Assembly (NCBI RefSeq): GCF_002797715.1
Contig: NZ_PGFF01000001.1
Location: 1-64,000 of the forward strand
DNA length: 64,000 nucleotides
Reading direction: 5' to 3'
Source: Diaminobutyricimonas aerilata
GTDB taxonomy: Bacteria; Actinomycetota; Actinomycetes; Actinomycetales; Microbacteriaceae
Positions 8,071 through 16,609 of this stretch are shown piece by piece. The position numbers and the translations under genes are program-made. The first letter of the stretch is position 1; each line of letters starts with the position of its first letter. The notes beneath the pieces were generated by a model. It did not search any database. It worked only from the letters and a program-made list of their open reading frames with translations, and had not been told where the DNA came from.

Positions 8071-8688
8071 TCACTTCTTCGGCGCGATCCCGTCGAAGAG
8101 GTTGTCCACCAGCGCATCCAGGAACTCCGGGGTGACCGGCTCGTCGGGGATGAGCAGCCGGTGGTAGACCGCGCCCCAGAGCTGGTCGACGAGCACGTGC
8201 ACGTCGACCCCGGCGCGGATCTCGCCGTTCTGCTGGGCGAGCGTCAACCGGTCGTGGGCCAGTAGACGTCGGCCGGAGGAGTACAGGGCGCGGTAGGCGA
8301 CGGCGAGGTTCTCATCGAGCTGCGATTCCCCGATGAGCTGCAGGAGTGCCCGACCGCCGGGGGTCGCCATCACCTCCGCGAACGAGTGCAGTTGGTGCCG
8401 CAGGTCGGCCCGCACGTCGACCGTGGCGTCGAAGGCGAGTGTCCGTTCGACGGCGTGGAAGTAGCCGTCGAGGGCGAGCGCGCCGCGGGAGGGCCACCAC
8501 TTGTACAGCGTCGTCTTGCTGACTCCCGCGATGCGGGCGACCCGCTCGAAGGTGAGTCCGGCGATGCCCTCGTCGAGCACGAGCCGGCCGACCGCGGCGA
8601 GCACGTCGGCGCGCACCTCGTCGGCACGCCGACGCCCGCGCCCGCGCGGGCGGGTGCCGGCGTCGGCGTCCGTCGTGGGTGTCGTCAC
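8071..8688 (-). CDS. TetR-family transcriptional regulator
   Basis: A 205-residue TetR regulator. The N-terminal helix-turn-helix is LTFERVARIAGVSKTTLYKWWPSRGALALDGYF (about 45-77), after an Arg-rich tail. The C-terminal domain is the ligand-binding dimer part. The GTG start follows GAGGATGAGGT. It is the last gene of a minus-strand run (SDR, SDR, SnoaL-like, TetR) with only 16 bp separating it from the SnoaL-like gene, so it is probably co-transcribed with and feeds back on that operon. Confidence 0.85.
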   Translation of the reverse strand: MTTPTTDADAGTRPRGRGRRRADEVRADVLAAVGRLVLDEGIAGLTFERVARIAGVSKTTLYKWWPSRGALALDGYFHAVERTLAFDATVDVRADLRHQLHSFAEVMATPGGRALLQLIGESQLDENLAVAYRALYSSGRRLLAHDRLTLAQQNGEIRAGVDVHVLVDQLWGAVYHRLLIPDEPVTPEFLDALVDNLFDGIAPKK

Positions 8689-8704
8689 ACCTCATCCTCT
8701 CCCA

Positions 8705-9034
8705 TCAGGCGATCCGCAGATCGGCGATGAGACCGTCCCGCAGAACGAACGTCATGGGTCCGGTGCCGTTGTAGCCATCGCCGGTGACCCGCAGCGTGAC
8801 GAGGTACGCGTCCGCTTCGGATGCCGCCCGGATGTCGAGCAGCTCGAAGTGCGAGCGCACGCCGATGTTGTCGGTGCGGTTCCACCCCCGGATGCCGTCG
8901 TGGCCGGTGAAGACGCGGCCCCAGTCGTCCAGGCGGGCGTCCGGGGCGAAGGTCGCCACGAAGGCGTCGGTGTCGCCGGCGTTCGTCGCGTCGACGAAGG
9001 TGCGGATGGCGTCGGGGATGGGCGTGGCGTCCAT
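8705..9034 (-). CDS. SnoaL/NTF2-like protein
   Basis: A 109-residue cone-shaped NTF2/SnoaL-fold protein: PIPDAIRTFVDATNAGDTDAFVATFAPDARLDDWGRVFTGHDGIRGW, then a C-terminal beta sheet. Such proteins act as small isomerases or hydrolases, or as ligand-binding partners. The ATG at 9034 is preferred because GAGGG stands 8 nt upstream; a GTG at 9049 overlapping the SDR stop is the alternative. It is co-transcribed with the SDR upstream and TetR downstream. Function unknown. Confidence 0.72.
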   Translation of the reverse strand: MDATPIPDAIRTFVDATNAGDTDAFVATFAPDARLDDWGRVFTGHDGIRGWNRTDNIGVRSHFELLDIRAASEADAYLVTLRVTGDGYNGTGPMTFVLRDGLIADLRIA

Positions 9035-9045
9035 GAGCGGATCCC

Positions 9046-9948
9046 TCACCGTCCGGTGTGCACGGTCAGCAGGTCCTCGAGCCCGACGCGTCCGAGGAAC
9101 TCGCGGCGGACGCGGTCGGCGACCTCCGACACCTCTTCGGAGCCGTCGTCGGCCGGGTCGATGTGCACCCGGAACGGCCGCTCACCGGCGGGGAGCGCCA
9201 CGATGCGGGCGATCTCGTCGGCGACGAGCGACGCGTCCGCGTCGGCGGGCGAGAGGTCGGCGAGCTTGCGGGCGACCTGCTCCATGAGTCCGGTGTACCG
9301 GGTCTCGTACTCGGCGGCGACCTCCGCGTCGGCGGGGGTGCCGCTGTGCGCGAAGTGGTTCGTGCCGCGGGTGAAGGAGCCGGGCACCACGATCGAGGTC
9401 TCGACGCCCCACCGGGCGAGTTCGCCCGCGTAGCTCACGGCGAGGGAGTCCATGCCGGCCTTCGCGGCGAAGTAGGGGGCGAGGTACGGCGGGGTACCGC
9501 CCTTCACGCTCGAGCTCGACACCCAGACGACGAGACCCGCGCCGCGAGCGCGCATCGCGGGCAGCACGGCCCGGTTGACCCGCTGGGTCGACAGCACGTT
9601 GACGTCGTACAACTCGGCGAGCTGTTCGGGGGTGAACGCCTCCGCGGGTCCGACAACCATGTGACCGGCGTTGTGGATGAGCACGTCGATGCGGCCCTCG
9701 GCGGCGAGGATCTGGGCGACCGCCGTGTCGACGGACTCCTGGAAGTTCACGTCGAGCTCGATGGCGCGCAGGTCGACGCCGTGCTGCTGCGAGTAGTCCG
9801 CCGCCTCCTGCACGCGCGGTGCATTGCGATCGCCCGTGTGGCGCATGCCGGCGTAGACGATGTCTCCGGCATCCGCGAGTGCGCGGGCGGTGAGGGCGCC
9901 GAAACCGCTCGAGGCGCCGGTGATGAGCACGACCTTCTGATCGGACAT
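9046..9948 (-). CDS. Short-chain dehydrogenase/reductase
   Basis: A 300-residue classical SDR with the cofactor motif TGASSGFG at 10-17, NAG in LIHNAGH, the catalytic Ser in VWVSSSSV and YFAAK as the YxxxK pair. It would oxidise or reduce an alcohol/ketone with NAD(P). The C-terminal extension beyond about residue 250 is longer than in minimal SDRs. It is 41 bp downstream of a second SDR on the same strand, in a four-gene group ending in TetR. Confidence 0.87.
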   Translation of the reverse strand: MSDQKVVLITGASSGFGALTARALADAGDIVYAGMRHTGDRNAPRVQEAADYSQQHGVDLRAIELDVNFQESVDTAVAQILAAEGRIDVLIHNAGHMVVGPAEAFTPEQLAELYDVNVLSTQRVNRAVLPAMRARGAGLVVWVSSSSVKGGTPPYLAPYFAAKAGMDSLAVSYAGELARWGVETSIVVPGSFTRGTNHFAHSGTPADAEVAAEYETRYTGLMEQVARKLADLSPADADASLVADEIARIVALPAGERPFRVHIDPADDGSEEVSEVADRVRREFLGRVGLEDLLTVHTGR

Positions 9949-9989
9949 GATGTGGCCTTTCTGAGTCGCGGGGGCGTTCGGTCGGTGGG

Positions 9990-10721
9990 TCAGGCGATGC
10001 CGCCGTTGGCGAACAGCACCTGCCCGTTGATCCAGCGGGCGGGTCCGGCGAGGAACGCGACGACTTCGCCGATGTCCTCGGGCTGCCCGAGTCGCTCGAG
10101 CGGCGGGAGGGCGGCGAGGCGCGCGATGGTCTCCTCGTCCTTGCCGTCGAGGAACAGGGGAGTGGCGACGGGGCCGGGGGCGACGGCGTTCACGGTGATG
10201 TCCTTGCCGCGGAGCTCGCGGGCGAGCACCATGGTGAGGCCCTCGACAGCGGCTTTGCTCGCGGCGTAGGCGCCGTAGGTAGGGTGCTGCAGCCGAGTCT
10301 GGCTCGTCGAGACGTTGATGAGGGCGCCGCCGGCGCGCAGGCGCGTGGCCGCGAGCTGCGAGACGACGAAGGTGCCGCGGATGTTCGTGCGGTGCATCCG
10401 ATCGAGGGCATCGAGGTCGAACGTCGCGACCGGGCCGAGGATCATGATGCCGGCCGTGTTGACGACCACGTCGATGCCGCCGAAGGCCTCTTCCGTCGCG
10501 TCGAACGCCGCGGCCATCGCGTTCTCGTCGGCGACATCGCCGCCGACGGCGATCGCCCGGTGACCGGACTCCGCGAGTCGCTCGGCGAGCGCGTCAGCCT
10601 TTGCCCGGTTGCCGGCGTAGTGCACGGCGACGGCGAAGCCGTCGGCCGCGAGTCGTTCGACGACGGACTGGCCGATGCCGCCCGAGCCGCCGGTGACCAG
10701 TGCGATCCGATCCGTGTTCAT
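9990..10721 (-). CDS. Short-chain dehydrogenase/reductase
   Basis: A 243-residue SDR of the FabG type: TGGSGGIG cofactor loop near residue 10, VVNTAGIM, LINVSTSQT with the catalytic Ser, and YGAYAASKAAVEG as YxxxK. The start at 10721 is set by GAGGAGG 5 nt upstream; an in-frame extension to 10793 crosses the promoter and is not believed. It is the first gene of the SDR/SDR/SnoaL/TetR operon, behind a promoter bracketed by an imperfect inverted repeat. Confidence 0.87.
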   Translation of the reverse strand: MNTDRIALVTGGSGGIGQSVVERLAADGFAVAVHYAGNRAKADALAERLAESGHRAIAVGGDVADENAMAAAFDATEEAFGGIDVVVNTAGIMILGPVATFDLDALDRMHRTNIRGTFVVSQLAATRLRAGGALINVSTSQTRLQHPTYGAYAASKAAVEGLTMVLARELRGKDITVNAVAPGPVATPLFLDGKDEETIARLAALPPLERLGQPEDIGEVVAFLAGPARWINGQVLFANGGIA

Positions 10722-10747
10722 GGTTCCTCCTCGATGCCTTTCGCCGA

Positions 10748-10794
10748 TATGGACGATGCGTACATATAAACATGAAATGAACGCGGTGTCCATA
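10748..10794 (-). promoter_or_regulatory. Promoter bracketed by TATGGACnnnGCGT inverted repeat
   Basis: On the minus strand TGGACA (10792-10787) and TATATG (10768-10763) are separated by 18 nt, a good promoter for the SDR operon. The sequence TATGGACnnnGCGT occurs at 10748-10761 and inverted at 10781-10794 (11 of 14 positions match), so one arm covers the -35 and the other lies downstream of the -10. This fits repression by a dimeric regulator, perhaps the TetR protein at the end of the operon. Confidence 0.5.
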
Positions 10795-10834
10795 AAATTC
10801 CTCCGTCGCCTTCCCGAGCCGCTAGGGTCGGCCC

Positions 10835-11734
10835 GTGCCGATGCACGACGACGAACTCGAACTCGGCGATGCCGCCGCCGAAGCGCTGATCCGTGCGCAA
10901 TTCCCCGAGTGGAGTGGAGAGCACGTGCGGCGCCTCCCCGGCGCGGGCACCGTCAACGCGATCTACCGCATCGGCACCGGGATGGCCGCGCGCTTCCCGC
11001 TTCGGCGCGCGGATGCCGGCGAAGCACGTCGTGCGCTCGAGCGCGAGGGCGCGGCGATGGTCGAGCTGGCTGCGTGCTCACCGGTTCCGACGCCGCAGCC
11101 GCTCGCCATCGGGGAGCCCGGCCTCGGATATCCGCTGCCCTGGTCGGTGCAGACCTGGGTGCCGGGCGACACGGCCACACCGCACGGGCTCGCGCACTCC
11201 GCGACCTTCGCGCGCGACCTCGCCGCGCTCATCCGCGCCCTGCACTCCGCCGACACGCGCGGGCGCACCTTCGACGGCGCCGGGCGCGGCGGGGATCTGC
11301 GGGACGGGGACGCGTGGATGCAGACGTGCTTCCGCGAGAGCGAGGGGCTGCTCGACGTGCCGCGACTGCGCTCGCTCTGGGCGTCGCTGCGCGACCTGCC
11401 GCGGCTCGCGCCCGACGCGATGACGCACGGCGACCTCATCCCCGGCAACCTGCTCGTGCAGGGGGAGTACCTCGTCGGGGTGGTCGACGGTGGCGGCTTC
11501 AAGGCCGCCGACCCGGCGCTCGACCTCGTCGCCGCGTGGCACCTGCTCGACGCCGGCGCGCGAACGATCCTCCGCGGGGAGCTGCAGAGCGACGACCTCG
11601 GATGGGCGCGTGGTGCCGCGTGGGCGTTCCAGCAGGCGATGGGCCTCGTCTGGTACTACCGCACCAGCAACCCCGTCATGAGCGCCCTGGGCCGCAGCAC
11701 GCTCGACCGGCTGTTTGCGGACTTCGAGGTCTAG
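10835..11734 (+). CDS. APH-family phosphotransferase (putative small-molecule kinase)
   Basis: A 299-residue protein of the aminoglycoside phosphotransferase/choline kinase fold. The catalytic loop is MTHGDLIPGNLLV (about 196-208) and the metal-binding segment is VVDGGGFKAADPALDLV, where the usual DFG/DW is replaced by DGG. The N-lobe has ARFPLRR with a candidate nucleotide-binding Arg instead of Lys. GTG 10835 or ATG 10841 could be the start. Its stop overlaps that of the convergent GH20 gene in a shared CTAG. The substrate is unknown; antibiotic resistance should not be assumed. Confidence 0.75.
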   Translation: MPMHDDELELGDAAAEALIRAQFPEWSGEHVRRLPGAGTVNAIYRIGTGMAARFPLRRADAGEARRALEREGAAMVELAACSPVPTPQPLAIGEPGLGYPLPWSVQTWVPGDTATPHGLAHSATFARDLAALIRALHSADTRGRTFDGAGRGGDLRDGDAWMQTCFRESEGLLDVPRLRSLWASLRDLPRLAPDAMTHGDLIPGNLLVQGEYLVGVVDGGGFKAADPALDLVAAWHLLDAGARTILRGELQSDDLGWARGAAWAFQQAMGLVWYYRTSNPVMSALGRSTLDRLFADFEV

Positions 11735-13230
11735 CGGGACTCAGGCCAGGGGATCTCCGGCGAGCGGTGGAACGCGATGCCGAGCGCCGTCCACAACTCA
11801 CCTTGGGCCGCCACGCGTTCGCGGAACGACTCCCAGGTGCGCAGCTCGCTCGAGCCGGTGGCGGGCGACCACGCCGCCTCGGCCGCGGAGGCGAGCCGCG
11901 GGAAGGCGAGCTCGTCGATGTCGGCGAGGGTGCGCACCGTCTCCGTCCACAAGGGCGCCTCGACACCGAGGATCGCGGACTCGGGAAGGCCGGGGATGAC
12001 CTCGGCCGGCTCCCATTCGTAGGAGCGCCGCACGCTCGTCGGTCCGTTCGCCCACTCGAGCCCGATCCGCGTCTCGGCGTCGTACTTCATGTCGAGGTAC
12101 ACCGCATCCGCCGGCGACAGGATGACCCGCGCGCCGCCGTCCGCGAACGCCCGCGCCTTCGCATCCATGCCGTCGAGCGGCACGACGAAACCCCAGTACT
12201 GCCCGACGGAACCGCGGGCGAGGCCCGGGGCGGCGCCCGCCTCGTGCCACGCGACCACGGTCTTGCCGTACTCGGCGACGATCGCGCTCGCGCGTTCGAT
12301 GAACACGGCGAAATCAGCAGGGTCGGTGCCGTGAGCCTCGTCGCCGCCGATGTGCAGGTAGGGCCCGGGCGTCAGTGCGGCGAGCTCGCCGAGCACGTCG
12401 CGGAGCAGGTCGTACGTCGCGTCGTCGTGGATGCGCAGCGACGAGAAGCCCACCGCGGTGCCCTCGTACGGTTCGCCGCGGCGCGGGGGCTGCTCGCCCG
12501 CGCGCTCGCCGTGGGCCAGCACGTCGGGGGTCACGACGGGGTCGTGGGCGACGTCGGGGTAGGCGAGTCCCAGGGCGTGCGTGTGGCCGGGCAGGTCGAT
12601 TTCCGGCACCGTCGTGATGTGACGGGACGCCGCGTAGGCGACGATCTCGCGGTAGTCGTCCTTCGTGTAGAAGCCGCCCGGGTCGCCGCCGACGGCGGTG
12701 CCGGCGCCGCGGGCGGTGAGCTCCGGCCGAGAGTCGAGGTGCAGGCGCCAGCCCTGGTCATCGGTGAGGTGCAGGTGCAGGTGGTTGAGCTTGAGCAGCG
12801 CCGCCCGGTCGATCACCGCCTTGACCGTGGGCACGTCGAAGCAGTGGCGGGCGACGTCGAGCATGACGCCTCGGTAGGGGAAGCGCGGCGCGTCGTCGAT
12901 GCGCACCGCGGGGATCCGCACACCGTCCGCGGTCCGCTCGACGAGCTGTGCGAGCGTCTGGACCCCGTAGAAGAGCCCGGCGGAATCCGCCCCGACGACG
13001 GTGACCCCGGCCGCATCGACCGAGAGACGGTACGACTCGGCCGCTCCCGTGCCGTCGACCGTGAGCGCGATCTCGCCCTCGTCCGCGATCGGAAACGTCT
13101 CACCGAGTAGGGCGTCGAGCAGGTGCGTGAGTACGGACGCCGCGTCGGGATCGCCAGCGATCCGCGCGCGCGAGGTCAGGAGGAACGGATCGATGCCGGC
13201 GGAGTGCACCGTGGCGGGCGCGGGGATCAC
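11731..13230 (-). CDS. Beta-N-acetylhexosaminidase, GH20 family
   Basis: A 499-residue glycoside hydrolase 20. It has an N-terminal zincin-like GH20b domain, then the TIM barrel beginning RFPYRGVMLDVARHCF, and the catalytic pair Asp297-Glu298 in HIGGDEAHGT. It removes terminal GlcNAc/GalNAc, for example from chitin or cell-wall sugars, by substrate-assisted catalysis. No signal peptide is visible, so it may act on imported oligosaccharides. The GTG start lies 3 nt after the upstream hydrolase's stop, so the two are co-transcribed. Confidence 0.9.
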   Translation of the reverse strand: MIPAPATVHSAGIDPFLLTSRARIAGDPDAASVLTHLLDALLGETFPIADEGEIALTVDGTGAAESYRLSVDAAGVTVVGADSAGLFYGVQTLAQLVERTADGVRIPAVRIDDAPRFPYRGVMLDVARHCFDVPTVKAVIDRAALLKLNHLHLHLTDDQGWRLHLDSRPELTARGAGTAVGGDPGGFYTKDDYREIVAYAASRHITTVPEIDLPGHTHALGLAYPDVAHDPVVTPDVLAHGERAGEQPPRRGEPYEGTAVGFSSLRIHDDATYDLLRDVLGELAALTPGPYLHIGGDEAHGTDPADFAVFIERASAIVAEYGKTVVAWHEAGAAPGLARGSVGQYWGFVVPLDGMDAKARAFADGGARVILSPADAVYLDMKYDAETRIGLEWANGPTSVRRSYEWEPAEVIPGLPESAILGVEAPLWTETVRTLADIDELAFPRLASAAEAAWSPATGSSELRTWESFRERVAAQGELWTALGIAFHRSPEIPWPESR

Positions 13231-13233
13231 GCG

Positions 13234-13815
13234 TCAGATCCGGGCGAGCAGCGCCAGCACGCGCTCCGTGAGGAGGTCGGTCGCCGCCGCGTCGAAGGTG
13301 GGCAACGACTCGTCCTCGAAGAGATGCATTCCGCCGGGGTAGAGGAACAGCTCGCCGTCGTCGGCGCTCGCCACGAGCTCGCGGGCGGCATCGAGGTCGC
13401 CCTCTCCGGCGAAGATCGGGTCGGCGTCCATGCCGTGCACCTGCACCGGCACCCCGTCGGGCCACGGTCCGATCGCCCACTCGCCGGTGACCGGAAGGCA
13501 CGACTCCATGAGCACCGCGCCGCCGGCGCCGGGCCGGGTCTGGGCGAGTCGCTGCGCCTGCAGCACCCCGAACGAGATGCCCGCGTAGACGACGCCGTCC
13601 GGCATCCCGGCCGCCGCCGCGTCCGCGAGGGAGTCGAAGTCCGGGTGATCGTCACCGCGCATGAAAGCCATGCCGTCATCGACGGTGGGGAATGTGGCCC
13701 CGCCGAAGAGGTCAGGGGTCAGCACCGCGTGCCCGGCCGCCCGCCAGCGGTCGGCGAGGGCGATCACCCCCGGTGTCAGCCCCTGTACGTGGTGGAACAA
13801 CAGCACCTCGGCCAT
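13234..13815 (-). CDS. Dienelactone hydrolase-family protein
   Basis: A 193-residue alpha/beta hydrolase of the dienelactone hydrolase group: EVLLFHHVQGLTPGV at the N-terminus, nucleophile elbow GISFG with Ser81 where dienelactone hydrolases have Cys, VHGMDADPIF for the acid and GGMHLF for the His. It is 3 nt upstream of the GH20 gene. Substrate unknown; Ser in place of Cys suggests ordinary esterase chemistry. Confidence 0.8.
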   Translation of the reverse strand: MAEVLLFHHVQGLTPGVIALADRWRAAGHAVLTPDLFGGATFPTVDDGMAFMRGDDHPDFDSLADAAAAGMPDGVVYAGISFGVLQAQRLAQTRPGAGGAVLMESCLPVTGEWAIGPWPDGVPVQVHGMDADPIFAGEGDLDAARELVASADDGELFLYPGGMHLFEDESLPTFDAAATDLLTERVLALLARI

Positions 13816-13962
13816 GAGGTCTCCCTAATCGCGTGGTCCGTTCGAGCCTAGGGCCGGCGGCGGACCGGGGGAACGGTAGGTTCGGCCGGGCGCGAGGAGT
13901 CGTTCCGCGCTACGACGCATGCCGCCACCTCACATTCGGGGCGCCGATCGCGTCGGAAGGGT

Positions 13963-14409
13963 ATGAACTCAAATCTCCGCCGCGTCGTCCTCGCACTGAC
14001 CGTGCTCATCGGCGCGTACGTCGGCATCTGGGGCTACGTCGTGCCCGACGCGTTCTACACGTCGTTCCCCGGATTCGGCTTGCACTGGATCGACATCGAC
14101 GGACCCTTCAACGAGCACCTCATCCGCGACGTCGGCAGCCTCTACATCGCGCTCGGCGCCGGCAGCCTGGTCGCGATCTTCACCCGCACCGCCATGCCCG
14201 GCCGCGTGATGGGTGTCGTCTGGTTCGTCTTCGGCGTGCTCCACTTCGGCTACCACGTGCTGCACCCCGAAGGCACAACCCTCGACGTCGTCGGCAGCAT
14301 CGTCAGCCTCGGCGTGAGTGCACTCGTCGGCGTCGTGCTCATGCTGCCGCTCGAGCCGCACGCCGACCGGGCGGGTACTAGCCCTTCTTCAGCCCCTGGG
14401 CGAGCATGA
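13963..14409 (+). CDS. Small integral membrane protein
   Basis: A 148-residue protein with about four hydrophobic helices (near 8-26, 60-75, 82-100 and 108-128) and no recognised catalytic motif. A conserved-looking block GFGLHWIDIDGPFNEHLIRDVGSLYIALG lies between helices 1 and 2, as in DUF4345-type proteins, but this match is tentative. GGAAGG precedes the ATG. Its last 32 bp overlap the convergent VOC gene. Function unknown. Confidence 0.7.
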   Translation: MNSNLRRVVLALTVLIGAYVGIWGYVVPDAFYTSFPGFGLHWIDIDGPFNEHLIRDVGSLYIALGAGSLVAIFTRTAMPGRVMGVVWFVFGVLHFGYHVLHPEGTTLDVVGSIVSLGVSALVGVVLMLPLEPHADRAGTSPSSAPGRA

Positions 14410-14824
14410 CGAGGATGCCGCTCGGGCCGCGCAGGTACGTGAGCTTGTAGACGTCGTCGTAGGTCGCGACGCCGCGGAGCGGAGAGCACCCGTGTCGCGC
14501 GGCGATCTCGAGCGCTTCGTCGATGTCGTCCACCGAGAACGCGACCCGATGCATGCCGATCTCGTGGGGAAGGGTCGGCTCCGTCTCGATCGCCGCGGGA
14601 TGGATGTACTCGAAGAGCTCGAGGCGGCCCTGACCGTCGGGCGTCTGCAGCATGGCGATCTTCGCGTGGTTGCCGTCGAGCCCCACTGCGGTGTCCGCCC
14701 ACTCCCCGCTCACCGTGTCGCGGCCGATGACCGTGAGACCGAGATCGGTGAAGAAGGCGATCGCGGCCTCTAGATCGCGGACGGCGATGGCGACGTTCTC
14801 GAGCTTGATGGGCATGCGCTGCAT
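14378..14824 (-). CDS. VOC-family (glyoxalase-like) protein
   Basis: A 148-residue vicinal-oxygen-chelate protein made of two beta-alpha-beta-beta-beta modules: KLENVAIAVRDLEAAIAFFTDLGL and MHRVAFSVDDIDEALEIAARHG. Candidate metal ligands include His/Glu in HRVAFSV and the Glu of RLELFEY. Members include glyoxalases, epimerases and resistance proteins; which applies here cannot be told. ATG 14824 and 14815 are both possible. It overlaps the membrane protein gene tail to tail. Confidence 0.8.
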   Translation of the reverse strand: MQRMPIKLENVAIAVRDLEAAIAFFTDLGLTVIGRDTVSGEWADTAVGLDGNHAKIAMLQTPDGQGRLELFEYIHPAAIETEPTLPHEIGMHRVAFSVDDIDEALEIAARHGCSPLRGVATYDDVYKLTYLRGPSGILVMLAQGLKKG

Positions 14825-14849
14825 GCTAGCGAGCCGGATCGTCGCCGGG

Positions 14850-15080
14850 TCAGTTGATGATCTCGCCCCGTCGGTCGGCGCGGATGGCGGCGAGGCGGTC
14901 CCTCCACCCTTGCAGGGGCTCCGGCGTCAGTCGCGTCCAGTCGGTCTTCGCCGACGATCCGCAACGGCTCGCTGCTGCGGTACGACCGGGTCGGGTTGCC
15001 CGGGAACTTCTTGTCCGTCACGTTCGGGTCGTTCTCGTAGGGACCGGTCGGCTCCACGACGTACACATGCGGGGCAAGCG
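14850..15080 (-). pseudogene. arr: Remnant of rifampin ADP-ribosyltransferase gene (arr)
   Basis: Minus-strand translation gives VYVVEPTGPYENDPNVTDKK followed directly by FPGNPTRSYRSSEPLRIVGE, the C-terminal half of Arr enzymes, which ADP-ribosylate rifamycins. At about 14940-14950 the frame shifts and continues as DWTRLTPEPLQGWRDRLAAI then RADRRGEIIN and a stop. About 60-70 N-terminal residues, with the NAD-binding His, are missing; the remnant starts right after the stop of the lipoprotein gene. It is therefore truncated and frameshifted and should be inactive. Confidence 0.75.
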
Positions 15081-15082
15081 CC

Positions 15083-15757
15083 TCAGCGCCGGCTGTCGTC
15101 CTCGTAGCCCACGGGCGCCACGACGTCATCCCATGACCGCACTTCGGGCAACGGGTCGTACACGCCCACGGCAGCGTTATCGAGCGTGCATTTCTCTCGC
15201 CCCTCGAAGGACGGTGAAGCTCCGTATATCTTGCTGACATGCATCTCGCCGGGGCCGTCGGCGACAATCACGTAGCCGTCTATTCGGGTGTCGTCGAGAT
15301 TCGGCTCGGACGTGATTTCGCCAGTCTTCCTGCTCACCTCGTACGTTCCGTGAGCGGGCCGACACACTTCGATGACGGCACCCCCCTCGCCGTCCGGCTC
15401 GACAGATAATGGCTCAAAAATCCACGGGCCGCCGAACAGATGAGATGGGCTGTGGGTCTCGTCGAAGCTCTCGTACAAGTTGAGCACCTGCTCCTCCGTG
15501 CGGTGCTCGCGGAGCTGCGCAATAGAGAAGTCCTGGGTATTGACGGCGAGCTGGTAGCTCTCGAAGTAGCCGCGTAGCCATTGCACGTACGGATCATTAT
15601 CGAGCGGGCCGTTCGGCTCCTGAGACCACACCACGTCGGGCTCCGCGACCTTGTTCGGTTCTGAGACGAACTGAGGTCGACTGCACCCGCTCAGCAGGGC
15701 GACGGCTGCGACGACGAAGCCGGTGACGACGAGCGGGCGATTGAACTGACGATTCAT
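15083..15757 (-). CDS. Putative lipoprotein of unknown function
   Basis: A 224-residue exported protein. The N-terminus MNRQFNRPLVVTGFVVAAVA followed by LLSGC ends in a lipobox with Cys25, so it should be lipid-anchored on the outer face of the membrane. The mature part has no family I recognise; CRPAHGTYEVSRKTGEI and a late Cys (REKCTLD) are visible. Its codon use is less GC-biased than that of its neighbours (stretches such as ATAATGGCTCAAAAATCC), and it abuts the arr remnant, so the stretch 14.85-15.76 kb may be of foreign origin. Confidence 0.72.
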   Translation of the reverse strand: MNRQFNRPLVVTGFVVAAVALLSGCSRPQFVSEPNKVAEPDVVWSQEPNGPLDNDPYVQWLRGYFESYQLAVNTQDFSIAQLREHRTEEQVLNLYESFDETHSPSHLFGGPWIFEPLSVEPDGEGGAVIEVCRPAHGTYEVSRKTGEITSEPNLDDTRIDGYVIVADGPGEMHVSKIYGASPSFEGREKCTLDNAAVGVYDPLPEVRSWDDVVAPVGYEDDSRR

Positions 15758-15849
15758 CTCGTCGCAACGCTAGCGGAGATGCTGCTGGCTATTGCGAACA
15801 ACCGGCAAGGCGGAGCCTCATCCCGGGCCGCGAAGGTGAGAACGCCCCC

Positions 15850-16566
15850 TCACCCGGCGGCGCTGATCGCGTCCTCTTCGCGGGACCGCGCTCGCGCGAT
15901 GACCTTGCCGCGCGCCGAGGTGGGGAAGCGCTCGAGCATCGCCCGCACCGCATCCGCCTCGACGTCGGCGCCGAACAGTTCCGCGCCCGGCTCGAGGGCG
16001 ATGCCGGCCGCGAGGGGGCCGGCGACGACCGGATCGAATCCGAGTGCGTCGATGACGGCACCGACCGCCGCGACATCCGCCGGGTCGTCTCCCGCGATCG
16101 CGATCGCCTTGCGGTCGGCCGCGCCCGACGGCCGCGCTTCGTCTTCGAGGTCGTGGTAGCCCATGTGGTTGAAGGCCTTCACCACGCGCGCGTCGTGCAG
16201 GAACGCCTGCACCGTCTCGCTCGTCGAGGTGTGCGGGTTGTTGAGGTCGTCGCGCACCCCGTCGACCTCCCACCAGTAGTTCATCGCATCGATCACGAGC
16301 TTGCCGCGCAACGCCTCCGCCGGGATCGTGCGGTACTTGCCGAGCGGGAGGGCGAGGATGACGACATCGGCGGCGGCCGCGGCCTCCGCGGCCGTGACGG
16401 CGACGGCTCCCGGTGCGAGCACCTCGACCGTCAGCGCGATGCGCGCCGGATCGCCGGATCCCGCCACGAGCACGCGGTAGCCGGCGGCGCGCGCGAGTCG
16501 CGCGAGCACCGTGCCGACCTTTCCGGCCCCGAGGATGCCTATCGTCTCGGAATTCTCACGGACCAT
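15850..16566 (-). CDS. NADPH-dependent F420 reductase-like (NAD-binding) protein
   Basis: A 238-residue Rossmann protein: [22 protein letters not shown] at the start, [14 protein letters not shown] and [19 protein letters not shown] in the middle. It is a paralogue of the gene at 5.8 kb. It is the third gene of the LLM-LLM-reductase run from 18683, 43 bp after the second LLM gene. Purine-rich GGAGAGGGAGGG precedes the ATG. It may recycle a reduced cofactor for the LLM enzymes; F420 dependence is not proven. Confidence 0.8.
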   Translation of the reverse strand: MVRENSETIGILGAGKVGTVLARLARAAGYRVLVAGSGDPARIALTVEVLAPGAVAVTAAEAAAAADVVILALPLGKYRTIPAEALRGKLVIDAMNYWWEVDGVRDDLNNPHTSTSETVQAFLHDARVVKAFNHMGYHDLEDEARPSGAADRKAIAIAGDDPADVAAVGAVIDALGFDPVVAGPLAAGIALEPGAELFGADVEADAVRAMLERFPTSARGKVIARARSREEDAISAAG

Positions 16567-16609
16567 GCCGCTCGCCCTCCCTCTCCTTCGTCGTTCTCGA
16601 TTGTCGCGG

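Noticed and set aside
10675-13110. 811-codon plus-strand frame across the APH and GH20 genes
   Set aside because: Arg-rich shadow that crosses two clearly coding genes in other frames, with no family similarity.
5796-16566. Firm assignment of the LLM/Fno-like operons to cofactor F420
   Set aside because: No F420 biosynthesis genes are in the window and both families also have FMN/NADP members; an FMN reductase is in the first operon.
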